Positions 16,521 to 25,205 of a DNA stretch of 52,622 nucleotides are shown piece by piece. The notes beneath the pieces are model-generated. The model searched no databases. It saw only the letters and a program-made list of their open reading frames with translations, and had not been told where the DNA came from. Position 1 is the first letter of the stretch, and each line of letters starts with the position of its first letter. A program made the translations under genes and the position numbers. The DNA comes from Nitrospira defluvii (GTDB lineage Bacteria; Nitrospirota; Nitrospiria; Nitrospirales; Nitrospiraceae): NCBI RefSeq assembly GCF_905220995.1, contig NZ_CAJNBJ010000012.1, forward strand, positions 1 to 52,622. The letters are read 5' to 3'.

Positions 16521-18526
16521 TTCACTTTGGTGCCGGGGTCGACGTCTTCGACAAACGTGGCGAGCCCCCGTACTTCGCTGTCGCCTGCCGCGAGGACCAT
16601 GCCCTGCGATTCGATGCCCATGAGTTTGGCCGGTTTTAGATTGGCCACAATCACGATGGTTTTCCCGATCAAGGCTTCCGGCTCGTATTTCTTGCCGATG
16701 CCCGCGACGATCTGCCGTTGCTCGGTACCGAGGCTGACTTGCAGCTTGAGCAGCTTTTCGGATTTCGGCACGCGTTCCGCTGCCAGTACCTTCGCGGCTT
16801 TGAGCTGCACCTTCATGAAGTCGTCGATGGTGATCTGCGCCGGTTGCGCAGCGGCCGGGGCGGCAGTCGCCGGAGCCGGGGCTTGTGGTGCAGCGGGGGC
16901 TGTGGTCGGGGCAGCGGCAGTCGGTTGCGGGGATGCGGGTGTCTCACTCACGGGTTTGGCTCCTTGTGGTTTGGATTCGATGCGGGGGAACAGCGAGGCG
17001 CCTTTGTGGATTATGCTGCCGGCTAGCGGCGCATCCCAAAGACCCGCATGTGGTGCCAGTGGCTGGGAAAGGTCCAGCGACAATCCCAGTTGATGGATCA
17101 TCTGCGCCGAGGCGTTCGGCATGAACGGGTGGAGCAACAACGCCAGCAGTCGAAGGGCGCGAGCGGAGGTGTTCAGCACCGTGTGTAATTGCGGCCGGGC
17201 CTCCGGTTGCTTCGCCAATTTCCACGGCGCGCTCTTGTCGATGTATTCATCGCAGAGCCCATTCAGTTCTTCGATTGTCAGCAGCACGTCGCGGAACAAT
17301 AGGGCGTTAAAACCGGTCTCGGTTTTCTCGGGCAGCTGATTGGCTAAATTCTCGATCCGTTGTTCCAGTTCGGGCAGCACGGCCGGGCCCCGGTCGGGGA
17401 TCACGCCGGCGCAGGACCGTTCGATCATGGTGAGTGTGCGGCTCAGGAGGTTGCCGATTCCGTTCGCGAGTTTGGCGTTGACGGTCGTGACGAGAGCGCT
17501 GTGCGAAAAATCTCCATCCTGCCCGAACGGCACTTCGCGCAGCAGAAAGTAGCGGAAGGCGTCTGCGCCGAACTGGTCGACCATCTTGTTGGGATCGACG
17601 ACATTGCCGCGGCTCTTGGACATCTTCTCGCCATCCACCGTCCACCAGCCGTGGGCAAAGATCGAGTGCGGCAACGGCTGTCCAAGTGCCATCAACATCG
17701 TGGACCAGTAGACGGCATGCGTCGTAAGGATGTCCTTCCCGACTAGGTGCACATCGGCGGGCCAGTAACGCACACCGGCCGGTAAGCCCTGGGGCAGGTA
17801 TTCGAGCGCCGAGATGTAATTGACCAGCGCATCGAACCAGACGTAGGTGATGTAGTCCTTGTCGAACGGCAACTCAATGCCCCACGACAGTCGCGATGTG
17901 GGTCGCGAGATTGAGAGGTCGCCGAGCTTTTGCGTTTGAAGAAATCCCAGGACTTCATTGCGGCGTGATGCGGGACGAATGAACTCTTCGTGCTGCCGGA
18001 TGTGATCGATCAGCCGGTCCTGGTATTGGCCCATCTTGAAAAAATAATTGTGTTCGCTCAGCTGTTCGATGGGCCGTTTGCAGTCCGGACAGAGCCCGCC
18101 GACGACATCTTTTTCTGTCCAGAACCGTTCATCGTACGTGCAGTACCATCCAGTGTAGTCTGCCTTGTAAATTAACTGCTTATCGTATAGCTGTTGAAGG
18201 TATCGTTGAACCACGGCTTGGTGGGGTTTGTCGGTGGTCCGGATGAACGCGTTGTGGGAAATGTTCAACCGTTGCCAGAGGTTTGTGAACTGCGGCGCGA
18301 GGCGGTCGCAGTGGGTCTGCGGATCGACGCCGGCCTTGGCTGCGGCCTGTTGCACTTTCTGTCCGTGCTCATCGAGGCCGGTCAAAAAAAACACGTCGCG
18401 TCCGCGTAATCGCCAGTAGCGTGCGAGGACATCGGCGGCGACCGTGGTGTAGGCGTGACCGATGTGCGGCACGTCGTTGACGTAATAAATCGGTGTCGTG
18501 ATGTAGAAGGTGTTCGATGTCGTCAT
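16517..18526 (-). CDS. metG: Methionyl-tRNA synthetase with fused C-terminal tRNA-binding domain
   Basis: 669 residues from the ATG at 18526, chosen because family similarity begins at TFYITTPIYYVNDVPHIGH. The open frame extends 36 codons upstream without homology. HIGH is at 21-24 and KMSKS at 301-305. A zinc-knuckle region with C129, C146 and C149 marks the single-knuckle type. After the anticodon helical domain there is an Ala/Pro/Thr-rich linker (about 525-565), then an EMAP/Trbp-like OB-fold (DDFMKVQLKAAKVL to VLAAGD) that binds tRNA and dimerises. It charges tRNA-Met. The repetitive linker looks like an expanded low-complexity tract. A structured repeat separates it from holB, so it probably has its own promoter. 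Confidence 0.96.
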   Translation of the reverse strand: MTTSNTFYITTPIYYVNDVPHIGHAYTTVAADVLARYWRLRGRDVFFLTGLDEHGQKVQQAAAKAGVDPQTHCDRLAPQFTNLWQRLNISHNAFIRTTDKPHQAVVQRYLQQLYDKQLIYKADYTGWYCTYDERFWTEKDVVGGLCPDCKRPIEQLSEHNYFFKMGQYQDRLIDHIRQHEEFIRPASRRNEVLGFLQTQKLGDLSISRPTSRLSWGIELPFDKDYITYVWFDALVNYISALEYLPQGLPAGVRYWPADVHLVGKDILTTHAVYWSTMLMALGQPLPHSIFAHGWWTVDGEKMSKSRGNVVDPNKMVDQFGADAFRYFLLREVPFGQDGDFSHSALVTTVNAKLANGIGNLLSRTLTMIERSCAGVIPDRGPAVLPELEQRIENLANQLPEKTETGFNALLFRDVLLTIEELNGLCDEYIDKSAPWKLAKQPEARPQLHTVLNTSARALRLLALLLHPFMPNASAQMIHQLGLSLDLSQPLAPHAGLWDAPLAGSIIHKGASLFPRIESKPQGAKPVSETPASPQPTAAAPTTAPAAPQAPAPATAAPAAAQPAQITIDDFMKVQLKAAKVLAAERVPKSEKLLKLQVSLGTEQRQIVAGIGKKYEPEALIGKTIVIVANLKPAKLMGIESQGMVLAAGDSEVRGLATFVEDVDPGTKVK

Positions 18527-18573
18527 GTGTTGTGAATCGAAGATAGCAAGATGCTGATGCTCAAAGCTAGCTG

Positions 18574-18672
18574 GCCGTTGAGAAAGGCCGCCAGCGGCGT
18601 TCTCGGTTGTGCGCCTCCCTGCGACGTACCGCAAGGGTACGCCTCAGTCGCCGTGCGCCCTTTCTGAACAGC
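18574..18672. repeat. 99-bp palindromic intergenic repeat between holB and metG
   Basis: The ends are imperfect inverted repeats (GCCGTTGAGAAAGG and its counterpart CCTTTCTGAACAGC, 12 of 14 pairing). The centre holds a hairpin (GTACC-GCAAG-GGTAC) within a 24-bp core at 18622-18645 that matches the MITE-like element at 8545-8568 in 21 of 24 positions. It encodes nothing. It resembles small dispersed repeats I associate with Nitrospira genomes. Confidence 0.7.
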
Positions 18673-18708
18673 CTGTTCTATGAGGGTTCGCATGGACGGG
18701 CTGCAAAG

Positions 18709-19740
18709 TTATCGTGACCGGTCGGCAGTGTCGGGCGGGGTCAGGAGCTGTCGGACCCGCAGCAGGGTGGTTTCGAGGGCGATTTGAATGTTCAGGTTCC
18801 GGTGCGCTTGGCGCTCCAGTCTGTCGAGGTCCCCTATCAAATTCAATAGCTCGTCGATGTCGATGCGATCGGCCAGCTTCTGCATGTCTGCCCGCTGATC
18901 GAGGTTGAGCACATGGTCGGCGCCGGCACCGACCGCAATGAGCAACACATCGCGTAACCAGCGCAACAACCAATCGAACGCTTCGGGGCCGCGGTCTCCT
19001 TTGGCCAGTGCTTCCGCGGTTGCGAGTACGGTGGAGAATGACTGAAGGCCTTTGGCCGAAAAGATGGCGGCGAACTCCTGCTGGTTGGTGCGTGCCTGTT
19101 CGAGATCGCATTCTAACGCGCGCCCCAGTTGCCCGTCGCTGAGGACGGCGAGAAAGCGCGCGTCGGCGGGCGGGAGTTCGCGTTTGAGGATGACGGCGGC
19201 TTCGACCTGCGTTTGCGCCGGGGGCGTCAGTCGCAAGGATTGGCAACGGGAGCGAATCGTGGCCGGGAGTGCATAGGGCCGGCTCGACACGAGAATGAAG
19301 AGGCTGTGATCGGGGGGCTCTTCCAATGTTTTCAGCAGGGCGTTGGCGGCGCCGATGGTCATGCGATCCGCTTCATCGATCAGGCAGATTTTTCTATTCC
19401 CAATCAGCGGACGATAGATCATCTGATGCTCGATGTCGCGAATGGATTCAATCTTGATTTGGGGATTGGCCATTTCCTGATCGGGCTCGATCACCAGAAA
19501 ATCCGGATGGGTACGTGCATCCACCTGGCGGCAGGCCCGGCAGGTACCGCAGGCGTCCGGCCCGCGATCGTCCGACAGGGTTTCGCAGAGGAGGGTTTGT
19601 GCCAAGCGCAAGGCCAGCAGGCGCTTGCCGATGCGGTCTTCACCGTGGAAGAGATACGCATGGGCCAGGCGGTTCTGCAGGATTGCCGAACGCAACAGGC
19701 TCTTGGCTTGCTCGTGTCCGATGATGTCAGCGAAGGGCAT
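18709..19740 (-). CDS. holB: DNA polymerase III delta prime subunit
   Basis: 343 residues. The AAA-like N-terminus reads FADIIGHEQAKSLLRSAI with a degenerate P-loop, GEDRIGKR (33-40), ending in Arg where ATPases have Ser or Thr. That is normal for delta prime, which does not hydrolyse ATP. Four cysteines (C52, C64, C67, C70) form the zinc module. The Walker B relative ICLIDEADRM and the sensor RSRCQSL (SRC motif, arginine finger) follow. It is a rigid part of the clamp loader that places the beta clamp. The start overlaps the end of tmk by 14 bp, a common tmk-holB pairing. Confidence 0.93.
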   Translation of the reverse strand: MPFADIIGHEQAKSLLRSAILQNRLAHAYLFHGEDRIGKRLLALRLAQTLLCETLSDDRGPDACGTCRACRQVDARTHPDFLVIEPDQEMANPQIKIESIRDIEHQMIYRPLIGNRKICLIDEADRMTIGAANALLKTLEEPPDHSLFILVSSRPYALPATIRSRCQSLRLTPPAQTQVEAAVILKRELPPADARFLAVLSDGQLGRALECDLEQARTNQQEFAAIFSAKGLQSFSTVLATAEALAKGDRGPEAFDWLLRWLRDVLLIAVGAGADHVLNLDQRADMQKLADRIDIDELLNLIGDLDRLERQAHRNLNIQIALETTLLRVRQLLTPPDTADRSR

Positions 19741-20449
19741 GAGGGACCTGTGCGGTGTGTGGGGGTGTGGTGCGTGGCGCGGCCGAACGGCCGTTCTGCT
19801 GTCGGAGCCGGTTCAGCATCGGTGACACGATGCGGGCGACGGCTCGGGCGACGCTATCCTGCGAGGCGCGCGCGGAGACGATCTTGACGCGTCGGGGATG
19901 GCGCTTCGCCAGGTCGAGAAAGCCCGCGCGGACTTTCTGGTGGAACCGGAGAGACTCGCGGTCGAGCCGATTCGTCTCGCTGGCGGATCGTCGCCGGGCT
20001 AGGCCGGTGGCCACGGGAAGATCGAACAGCAGCGTGAGGTGAGGCGTCACGGCGTGGGTCGCCAGCCGGTTGAGTCGTTCGAGCATGGGCACATCCAGGC
20101 CCCGGGCGTACCCCTGATAGGCGAGCGTTGAGTCGCTGAATCGGTCGCAGAGCACGATGGCCCCGCGCGCGAGCGCCGGTTCGACCACCTGGGCCACATG
20201 TTGGCGCCGAGCGGCGAACACCAGAAAGGCCTCGGTTTCGGCCGCAACCGGTTCGTCGGCGCGATCGAGCAGGGCGGCACGGATTTTTTCCGCGAGCGGA
20301 GTGCCGCCCGGCTCTCGGGTTTCCACGGTGCTATGCCCCTGCCGGCGGAGGTATTCTCCCAGGAGGCGGGCCTGGGTGGATTTCCCGGACCCCTCGATAC
20401 CCTCTAGGGTGATGAACAGACCTCGTGGTGGCTGATGGCGTCGTGTCAT
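19727..20449 (-). CDS. tmk: Thymidylate kinase
   Basis: 240 residues from the ATG at 20449; the open frame extends 35 codons further with no homology. P-loop GIEGSGKS at 17-24, the DR motif in CDRFSDSTLAYQGYARG, and the LID-type segment with RRRSASETNRLD. It phosphorylates dTMP to dTDP. The last 30 residues (PRTTPPHTAQVPHALR) extend beyond the usual family end of about 210 and look disordered; this tail contains the overlap with holB. It is transcribed divergently from the DUF502 gene across a 135-bp gap. Confidence 0.94.
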   Translation of the reverse strand: MTRRHQPPRGLFITLEGIEGSGKSTQARLLGEYLRRQGHSTVETREPGGTPLAEKIRAALLDRADEPVAAETEAFLVFAARRQHVAQVVEPALARGAIVLCDRFSDSTLAYQGYARGLDVPMLERLNRLATHAVTPHLTLLFDLPVATGLARRRSASETNRLDRESLRFHQKVRAGFLDLAKRHPRRVKIVSARASQDSVARAVARIVSPMLNRLRQQNGRSAAPRTTPPHTAQVPHALR

Positions 20450-20524
20450 GGTTTGGGCCTGAAAAGTTCGGAGAGAAAGAGGGCGGAATCCTATTCCAAG
20501 TGATTGAAAATAGCAAGAAAAGGC

Positions 20525-20554
20525 TTGCGACGACCGGCACAAGCCCAGTATCAT
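20525..20554 (+). promoter_or_regulatory. Candidate sigma-70-type promoter of the DUF502 gene
   Basis: TTGCGA (20525-20530) and TATCAT (20549-20554) with an 18-bp spacer, about 30 bp before the ATG at 20585. It fits the consensus moderately and lies in the divergent tmk/DUF502 gap. Confidence 0.35.
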
Positions 20555-20584
20555 GACGCTCTACCCAGGACCCCTCAGCCGCGC

Positions 20585-21259
20585 ATGGTGAAAGCTTCGT
20601 TAAAACGGTATTTTCTCACCGGTTTGCTGGTGATGATCCCCATTTGGGGCACCATCCTGATTCTGAAGACGCTGTTCATCAGTTTGGATGGGATTCTCGG
20701 CGACGCGGCCGCCCGGTTGGTGACTCCAGGGTACTACGTACCAGGCTTGGGTATTGTCGCGCTCATCCTGCTCATTTTCATGACCGGGTTGTTCGCCGCG
20801 AATTTCATCGGCCGCCATGTCGTGCGGCAGTGGGAGGGGCTCCTCAATCGTGTGCCGGTGGTGCGCGGGATCTATTCCACGATCAAGTCGATGATGGACA
20901 TTTTGTCCTTTGCGGAACGCGAGACCTATCGCCGGGTGGTGCTGATCCAGTTTCCCAAGAATGGTCACTACTGTTTTGCGTTCGTGACCGGCGTGACGAA
21001 GGGCGAAATGCAGCAACTGTCCCCGGACCCCCTCGTGCACGTCTACGTGCCGACCTCGCCCAACCCCACGTCCGGGTATTTCCTGCTGGTGCCTGAGCGT
21101 GAAGTGATCGCTGTGGACATCACAGTCGAAGAGGCTATGAAGCTGATTGTGTCGGGTGGACTCTATACCCCGAACCCATCGTCTGGTGTCTCCTCCCCCG
21201 GCGGCGGCAAATCGTGGGCGCCGATCAAGCAGCCCGATGCACGCGTACAGGTCGGTTGA
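20585..21259 (+). CDS. DUF502-family membrane protein
   Basis: 224 residues from the ATG at 20585; the frame extends upstream without homology. Two spans are visible: about 9-30 (YFLTGLLVMIPIWGTILIL) and 55-78 (LGIVALILLIFMTGLF). Between and after them are the DUF502 phrases GRHVVRQWEGLLNRVPVVRGIYSTIKSM and VPTSPNPTSGYFLLVPE. The family is widespread in bacteria and its role is not settled; plant relatives are vesicle-trafficking proteins. The C-terminus (GVSSPGGGKSWAP) is disordered. It lies 50 bp upstream of glmU on the same strand and is probably cotranscribed with it. Confidence 0.88.
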   Translation: MVKASLKRYFLTGLLVMIPIWGTILILKTLFISLDGILGDAAARLVTPGYYVPGLGIVALILLIFMTGLFAANFIGRHVVRQWEGLLNRVPVVRGIYSTIKSMMDILSFAERETYRRVVLIQFPKNGHYCFAFVTGVTKGEMQQLSPDPLVHVYVPTSPNPTSGYFLLVPEREVIAVDITVEEAMKLIVSGGLYTPNPSSGVSSPGGGKSWAPIKQPDARVQVG

Positions 21260-21309
21260 TCGCGGCTTCACTCGACAACCCTCTGCCGAATACGTATGGT
21301 GAGAATGCT

Positions 21310-22923
21310 ATGACTCATTCATCGCACGACAACGCATTGTTTTCCTCCGTGCCCGGGCTCGGCGTCATCATCATGGCGGCGGGGCTTGGCAAGCGCATGA
21401 AGTCGTCGTTGGCCAAGGTCCTGCATCCGGTCGCCGGGCGTCCCATGGTGTTGTATGTGCTCGATATCGCCTGCGGCCTGGCGGAGCAGGGCGTGGCGGT
21501 GGTCGTCGGACATCAGGGCGCGGAGGTGCGCAAGGTCGTCGAAGCGGTCGGCGGGCAGGTGGCCGTCGCGGAGCAGACGAAGCAGTTGGGGACCGGCCAT
21601 GCGGTGCTGCAAGCGCGACCGGTGTTTACGGGCGTCGCGCACCGCCGTCCCACCCGGTACCTGATTCTGAACGGCGATACGCCGTTGTTGACGGAAGCGA
21701 CGGTACGGGACCTTCTCGCGATGCATGATGCGCAGGGCGCGGCCGTGACGCTGTTGACCGCCGTGCTCGCCGATGCTTCCGGCTATGGGCGCGTGATCCG
21801 GCAGCGCCGCGAAGAATGGCCGCAGGGGGCTGCAGACAATCGGGTGCAGAGCATCGTCGAGGATAAGGACGCTTCCGAGGCCGAACGGCTCGTGCGTGAG
21901 ATTAACGTCGGGACCTATGTTGTCGACGGGGAATTTCTCTTTCCGGCCCTCGACAAGCTCGATCCGCGCAATGCGCAAGGCGAATATTATCTGACCGACA
22001 TCGTGCAGATGGCGGTGCAGCAAGGGCGCACCGTATCGGCGTTGCGCCTGCGGGACATCGATGAAGGATTGGGGATCAACAGCCGCGTGCAGTTGGCTGA
22101 AGCCGAGGGCGTGATCAGGCACCGGATCAGGGAACGTTGGCTGGAGGCCGGGGTCACCCTGCGGGATCCGGCGTCCACGTGGATCGATGCCGGAGTAACG
22201 ATCGGCCGCGACACGGTCTTGTACCCGAACGTGACGCTCGAAGGCCGCACGGTGATCGGCGAAGAGACGATCGTGCATTCGGGGGTGCGGATCACCGATT
22301 GCCGCATCGGCAACCGGGTGGAGATTCTGGACCACTGCATCTTTCGCGAGTCGCAGGTGGAGGACGACTCGCACCTCGGGCCGTTCGTGCATTTGCGTCC
22401 CGGCGTGGCCGTGCGGCGCAAGGGGAAGGTGGGCAATTTCGTCGAAATGAAAAAGGTGGAACTCGGCGAGGGATCGAAGGCCAATCACCTTAGTTATCTC
22501 GGTGACGCCACCATCGGTAGCGGCGTAAATATCGGCGCCGGAACAATCACCTGCAATTATGACGGTTACAGAAAGTTTCAGACGGTCGTCGGGGACGGCG
22601 TGTTTATCGGCAGCGACGTGCAATTGGTCGCGCCGGTGACCGTCGGGCAGGGCGCCGTGATCGCCGCCGGCGCCACCGTGACGCAGGATGTCCCGGTTGA
22701 TGCACTCGTGATTGCGCGGGTGCCGCAAGTGACGCGCGAGGGATGGGCGGCGAGGCGGCGCGCATTGCAGAGCGGGCAGACCCCGCCCCCTGCGCCGAAG
22801 CCCGTGTCGCCGGTGAAGACCCGTATGAGTGCGAAGCCCGCGAAGGCGGCATCGAAGCCGAAGGCTGCGGCTCGTTCCATCAAAAAGAAGCAACCGGCAG
22901 TTCAACGTTCGAAACGGAGGTAA
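21310..22923 (+). CDS. glmU: Bifunctional GlmU (GlcN-1-P acetyltransferase / GlcNAc-1-P uridylyltransferase)
   Basis: 537 residues from the ATG at 21310. The N-terminal pyrophosphorylase domain has the nucleotide loop IIMAAGLGKRMKSSLAKVLHPVAGRPM (GxGxRM and KVLH). The C-terminal left-handed beta-helix shows hexapeptide repeats (IGSGVNIGAGTITCNYDGYRK, VTVGQGAVIAAGATV) with the acetyl-CoA and catalytic residues of that loop. It makes UDP-GlcNAc for peptidoglycan, LPS and exopolysaccharide. The last 60 residues are a basic Lys/Ala/Pro tail (SAKPAKAASKPKAAARS) beyond the normal end of about 460, an uncommon extension. glmS begins 9 bp after the stop. Confidence 0.96.
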   Translation: MTHSSHDNALFSSVPGLGVIIMAAGLGKRMKSSLAKVLHPVAGRPMVLYVLDIACGLAEQGVAVVVGHQGAEVRKVVEAVGGQVAVAEQTKQLGTGHAVLQARPVFTGVAHRRPTRYLILNGDTPLLTEATVRDLLAMHDAQGAAVTLLTAVLADASGYGRVIRQRREEWPQGAADNRVQSIVEDKDASEAERLVREINVGTYVVDGEFLFPALDKLDPRNAQGEYYLTDIVQMAVQQGRTVSALRLRDIDEGLGINSRVQLAEAEGVIRHRIRERWLEAGVTLRDPASTWIDAGVTIGRDTVLYPNVTLEGRTVIGEETIVHSGVRITDCRIGNRVEILDHCIFRESQVEDDSHLGPFVHLRPGVAVRRKGKVGNFVEMKKVELGEGSKANHLSYLGDATIGSGVNIGAGTITCNYDGYRKFQTVVGDGVFIGSDVQLVAPVTVGQGAVIAAGATVTQDVPVDALVIARVPQVTREGWAARRRALQSGQTPPPAPKPVSPVKTRMSAKPAKAASKPKAAARSIKKKQPAVQRSKRR

Positions 22924-22932
22924 CGGCGACCT

Positions 22933-24765
22933 ATGTGTGGCATCGTTGGCTACGTGGGAAATCAGGATGCGGTCCCGATTTTGTTGAACGGGTTGTCGAA
23001 GCTGGAGTATCGCGGGTATGACTCGGCCGGCGTGGCGATTCAACGCGGGGAGAAGATCGAGATTCGCCGCAGCGTCGGCAAGTTGATCAATTTGCAGAAG
23101 TCGCTGGAGCAGAAGGCCGTTGCCGGTATGTGCGGCATCGGCCATACACGCTGGGCGACGCATGGCAAGCCCTCCGAGCAGAATGCGCATCCGCATCGCT
23201 CCGAGAGCTGCGTCCTTGTTCATAACGGCATCATCGAAAACTACGTCGAACTCAAGCAACGTCTCCTCAAGGACGGGTACAAGTTTCAGTCCGAGACGGA
23301 CACCGAAGTCGTGGCGCATCTCATCGATACGCACATGACGAAGGGCAAGCTGTGCTTGGCGGATGCGGTCCGCGCGACGGCCAAGGAAATTCGCGGGAGT
23401 TATGCCATCGCGGTGATCTCGGAGCACGAGCCTGGAGTTCTGATTGCGGCGCGATCCGGTTGTCCGCTGGTGATCGGCCGCACGGCCGATGCGTCGTTCG
23501 TCGGGTCGGATGTGATGGCGATGTTGTCTCACACCAGGGATGTGACGTTCCTGGAAGAAGGCGATGTGGTCGAAGTCACGGCGGGAGGTGTCGTCTTTAC
23601 GGATCTCGACGGCCGGGCCGTGACGCGCAAGAAGACGAAGGTGACGTGGGATGCCTCCGCGGCTGAAAAGAGCGGATATCCTCACTTCATGTTGAAGGAG
23701 ATTCACGAACAGCCCCAAACGATTCTGGACACCATTCGGGGTCGCTACTCCTATGAAAGCGGCGAGGCGGACCTGCCGGATATCGGCCTGACGCCGAAAC
23801 AGTTTGCCGACGTGGGACGCATCTGGATCGTGGCCTGTGGCACCAGCTGGCACGCGGGCTTGGTCGGAAAATATTTGCTGGAGGAAATGGTCCGCACGCC
23901 GGTGCAGGTCGACATCGGCAGCGAGTTCCGATATCGCGATCCCTTGATTGAAAAGAATGATCTGTTCATCACAATCTCGCAATCGGGGGAAACGGCCGAT
24001 ACGCTGGCCGCCGCCCGGGAAGCCAAACAAAAGGGCGCGCGGGTCGTGTCGATCGTCAATGTGGTGGGCAGCACGCTGGCCCGGGAGTCCGATGGTGTGC
24101 TGTATACGCATTGCGGTCCTGAGATCGGGGTGGCTTCCACCAAGGCATTCACGAGCCAATTGGCGGCGTTGTATATGCTGGCCTTGCACCTCGGCCGGGT
24201 GCGTGGGGTGTTGAGTGTGGCGGACGGCAAGGCCTGGCTCGATCGTTTGGTTACGTTGCCGACGCTGGTCAAACATGTGCTTGGCCGCGAGGCGGAGATT
24301 CTGGCGATTGCCAAGCGCTACTATAAGAAGCCAGACTTCTTGTATCTGGCGCGCGGCATTAACTTTCCCATCGCGCTGGAGGGGGCGCTCAAGCTCAAGG
24401 AGATTTCCTATATCCATGCGGAGGGTTATGCCGCGGGGGAAATGAAGCACGGACCGATCGCGCTGATCGATAAGGACATGCCGGTGGTGGTATTGGCGCC
24501 CCGCGACCGGTTATATGAGAAGACGGTCAGCAACCTCATGGAAGTGAAGGCGCGTCGGGCGCCGGTGATTGTGTTCGTGGCGGAGGGCGAACGCGAATTG
24601 GGGAAAATCGCCGATGCCGTGTTCACGATTCCCGACGTGCATCCGCTGCTGTCGCCCATTCTGTTCACGATCCCGTTGCAGTTGCTGGCCTATCACATCG
24701 CGGTGCTGCGTGGGGAAGATGTGGATCAGCCGAGGAACTTGGCGAAAAGCGTGACGGTCGAATGA
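22933..24765 (+). CDS. glmS: Glutamine-fructose-6-phosphate aminotransferase
   Basis: 610 residues, standard length. The N-terminal Ntn glutaminase begins MCGIVGYVGN with Cys2 as nucleophile after Met removal, then LEYRGYDSAG and HTRWATHGKPSEQNAHPH. The C-terminal half holds two SIS sugar-isomerase domains (ISQSGETADTLAAAREAK and GRGINFP-like ARGINFPIALEGALKLKEISY) and ends in the conserved KSVTVE. It forms glucosamine-6-phosphate, the first step to UDP-GlcNAc. It directly follows glmU (gap 9 bp), so the two ends of the UDP-GlcNAc pathway form one unit. No upstream glmS-type riboswitch ribozyme fits the 9-bp gap. Confidence 0.97.
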   Translation: MCGIVGYVGNQDAVPILLNGLSKLEYRGYDSAGVAIQRGEKIEIRRSVGKLINLQKSLEQKAVAGMCGIGHTRWATHGKPSEQNAHPHRSESCVLVHNGIIENYVELKQRLLKDGYKFQSETDTEVVAHLIDTHMTKGKLCLADAVRATAKEIRGSYAIAVISEHEPGVLIAARSGCPLVIGRTADASFVGSDVMAMLSHTRDVTFLEEGDVVEVTAGGVVFTDLDGRAVTRKKTKVTWDASAAEKSGYPHFMLKEIHEQPQTILDTIRGRYSYESGEADLPDIGLTPKQFADVGRIWIVACGTSWHAGLVGKYLLEEMVRTPVQVDIGSEFRYRDPLIEKNDLFITISQSGETADTLAAAREAKQKGARVVSIVNVVGSTLARESDGVLYTHCGPEIGVASTKAFTSQLAALYMLALHLGRVRGVLSVADGKAWLDRLVTLPTLVKHVLGREAEILAIAKRYYKKPDFLYLARGINFPIALEGALKLKEISYIHAEGYAAGEMKHGPIALIDKDMPVVVLAPRDRLYEKTVSNLMEVKARRAPVIVFVAEGERELGKIADAVFTIPDVHPLLSPILFTIPLQLLAYHIAVLRGEDVDQPRNLAKSVTVE

Positions 24766-24766
24766 T

Positions 24767-24854
24767 GTGCAAAGGAGGGGCTCCCGTGCTCGCGCAACGC
24801 GCGGCCTGAGAAGGCCCTCGTTGGACGCGCGCAGTAGAGCCCCTTCCTTCGCAC
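24767..24854. repeat. 88-bp structured inverted-repeat element between glmS and gatC
   Basis: The ends GTGCAAAGGAGGGGCTC and (reverse) GTGCGAAGGAAGGGGCTC are near-perfect inverted repeats. Inside is a second hairpin (GGCC TGAGAA GGCC) flanked by CGCGC arms. It encodes nothing. It could act as a transcript end or processing site between the glm and gat genes, or be a small dispersed element. Its termini do not match the other repeats in the window. Confidence 0.7.
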
Positions 24855-24874
24855 CGCACCCTCCAATAAGAATT

Positions 24875-24880
24875 AAGGAG
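24875..24880 (+). promoter_or_regulatory. Shine-Dalgarno that sets the gatC GTG start
   Basis: AAGGAG, 6 bases before GTG at 24887. It supports a GTG start where no ATG fits. Confidence 0.6.
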
Positions 24881-24886
24881 TGTAGA

Positions 24887-25180
24887 GTGGAGATCACGAA
24901 GCAAGAAGTCGAAAAAGTGGCCAAGTTGGCGCGGCTGGCGTTGAGTGAGGCGGAAACCACGGCCTTCTCGCAACAGTTGAATCAGATTGTGGCCTACGTC
25001 CAGAAGCTCAAGACGTTTTCTACGGACGGCGTGGAGCCGACGTCGACGGTGCTGGGACAGACCAATGTGTTTCGTCCGGACGCCGTCGAGGCGTCGTTGT
25101 CGCCTGAGCAGGCGGTGGGAAACGCTCCCGATGCGGAGGCGAGCTGTTTCCGGGTTCCGAAAATCATCCAAGAATCCTAA
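24887..25180 (+). CDS. gatC: Asp/Glu-tRNA amidotransferase subunit C
   Basis: 97 residues from a GTG start with AAGGAG 6 bases upstream. The sequence VEITKQEVEKVAKLARLALSEAE and the segment QLNQIVAYVQKL match GatC, with the C-terminal VFRPDAVEASLSPEQAVGNAPD loop that wraps around GatA. GatC holds the GatA/GatB complex together in forming Gln-tRNA and Asn-tRNA by transamidation. It is separated from gatA by panD and from gatB by two more small genes. The first gene after the 24767-24854 repeat, it probably starts the operon. Confidence 0.94.
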   Translation: MEITKQEVEKVAKLARLALSEAETTAFSQQLNQIVAYVQKLKTFSTDGVEPTSTVLGQTNVFRPDAVEASLSPEQAVGNAPDAEASCFRVPKIIQES

Positions 25181-25205
25181 GCGAGCGAAGGAGTACGAGC
25201 CGACT

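Noticed and set aside
16008-17093. 361-codon plus-strand frame over the metG and hypothetical gene region
   Set aside because: Antisense to metG and the coupled hypothetical gene; low-complexity Gly/Ala tract mirrors the MetG linker. No domain.
21319-24450. A 1043-codon open frame on the minus strand across glmU and glmS
   Set aside because: It is antisense to two well-supported genes with complete catalytic motifs. In GC-rich DNA with biased third positions, such long antisense frames arise by chance. It has no recognisable motif, and the composition (rich in Arg and His) is typical of shadow frames.
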